From Ruminococcaceae bacterium UBA3215 (lineage in GTDB: Bacteria > Bacillota > Clostridia > Oscillospirales > Ruminococcaceae), in assembly GCA_002363155.1 (NCBI GenBank), contig DEWH01000006.1, positions 14,966-57,286 of the forward strand: a stretch of 42,321 nt of DNA, in the 5' to 3' direction. A program made the position numbers and the translations under genes. A model generated the notes under the pieces. That model was not told the DNA's origin, ran no database searches, and worked only from the letters and a program-made list of their open reading frames with translations. Positions within the stretch are counted from its first letter, which is position 1. Every line of letters begins with the position of its first letter. Below, in pieces: positions 41,898 to 42,321 of the stretch.

Positions 41898-42048
41898 CAT
41901 TTTTTCTCTTTTGATAACATTTCTAATATGTCTTTCGGTGTTATAGCCGGAATAGCAGAGTGCTGATAATCTTTGATATTACTTGTAACGATGTAGTCTG
42001 CGTTAGCAGTCGCTGCACACTTTTCCTGTACAGCGCATCAAAAATCTA
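41898..42048 (-). pseudogene. Truncated, frameshifted PIN-domain (VapC-like) toxin remnant
   Basis: On the minus strand the last ~41 codons read ATANADYIVTSNIKDYQ, then HSAIPAITPKDILEML and SKEKK, matching the C-terminus of PIN-domain toxins (ADYIVTGN-KDF...ITPKEFL). Upstream, FDALYRK lies in another frame by a two-base shift, and the catalytic N-terminus is missing beyond about 42048. The gene is dead. No antitoxin gene is visible beside it. Confidence 0.65.
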
Positions 42049-42058
42049 ATAAACGGAA

Positions 42059-42321
42059 TTAAGCAAGAGAGTCAATGTAGTTGGTGAGCCATTCTCTGTC
42101 ATAGAAGTGTTCGAGCTTGGAAATTGCATAATCCGGCTCCGCACCCTGGTCAACGTCATAGAACGAACCGTTCTTTGTGTAGCTCAGGCGGAAGTTGCTG
42201 GAAATGTTCATTACCGCACCTGTTGCCGTGGAGATAGTGCCTACCGTGCAAGCGCCGCCGGAGGACTTCTGACCGATTATGGACACATTAGGATCTTCCT
42301 TGAATACGCAGGGAACGAGGT
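42059..42321 (-). CDS. C-terminal end of an S41-family peptidase (partial, continues beyond window)
   Basis: The frame stays open to the window edge; 87 codons of the 3' end are visible. Text such as VPCVFKEDPNVSIIGQKSSG, GACTVGTISTATGA and GAEPDYAI is typical of the end of C-terminal-processing (tail-specific) peptidases, just after the catalytic Ser/Lys region, which would lie outside the window. An internal GTG at 42286 could be mistaken for a start but lies within the conserved strand. Such proteins are usually secreted or membrane-bound proteases. Substrate and full domain set are not visible. Confidence 0.7.
   Translation of the reverse strand, partial: LVPCVFKEDPNVSIIGQKSSGGACTVGTISTATGAVMNISSNFRLSYTKNGSFYDVDQGAEPDYAISKLEHFYDREWLTNYIDSLA

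Noticed and set aside
42059..42286. Complete 75-residue gene starting at GTG 42286
   Set aside because: The frame continues without a stop to the window edge in family-typical S41 sequence, so it is the 3' end of a larger gene.

Overview
The window looks like chromosome of a low-to-mid GC, Gram-positive, anaerobic gut- or rumen-type Clostridia, most likely a Ruminococcus-like member of the Oscillospiraceae. Supporting signs are strong AGGAGG-type ribosome sites, sigma-A promoters with 16-18 bp spacers, an [FeFe]-hydrogenase sensor, a cell-wall peptidase with an NPATG sorting signal, and interspersed GC-rich intergenic repeats. The genus is inferred from style, not from a marker gene. No rRNA, tRNA, CRISPR array or intact transposase was seen.

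Layout. (1) 238-5048 (+): an amino-acid ABC importer (lipoprotein, permease, ATPase) co-oriented with a DMT-family exporter and an NhaC-type antiporter. (2) 5461-9617 (-): a second importer of two giant fused proteins, a permease carrying three binding-protein units and an ATPase with an appended GHKL (anti-sigma-like) domain. (3) 9885-12245 (+): a soluble [FeFe]-hydrogenase-like sensor fused to a chemoreceptor signalling domain and a receiver. (4) 12727-13995 (-): a methyltransferase-STAS fusion. (5) 14424-17764: a MATE pump and a UDP-sugar pyrophosphorylase gene facing each other, with a 0.7-kb inverted-repeat element carrying one small gene between them. (6) 18091-30566 (-): a TetR gene followed by a four-gene phosphorelay/c-di-GMP operon: REC-GGDEF-REC-HD-GYP, then three hybrid histidine kinases, one carrying an N-terminal DegV lipid-binding domain and two Cache sensors. 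(7) 30973-34402: a HAD phosphatase, a TauE/SafE exporter, a dicarboxylate/amino-acid symporter and a probable ~70-nt small RNA. (8) 34403-39024 (-): a papain-like surface protease, a small membrane protein and a STAS-kinase fusion. (9) 39590-41588 (+): five tandem paralogous VOC-fold genes. (10) 41589-end: decayed mobile-element and PIN-toxin fragments and the 3' end of an S41 peptidase gene.

How it may work together. The window is rich in signalling proteins built by unusual domain fusion. Three proteins carry partner-switching-type domains (a GHKL domain on a transport ATPase; STAS domains on a methyltransferase and on a small-molecule kinase). The large phosphorelay operon combines lipid/ligand sensing with c-di-GMP turnover. 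The binding protein at 238 is a clear circular permutation of the usual amino-acid-binding fold, and the triple unit at 6552 runs in the same lobe order.

Intergenic regions between convergent genes (5049-5460, 12246-12726, 15810-16537) are filled with repeated modules containing bidirectional terminators. All functional calls come from reading motifs by eye. No database search was possible.
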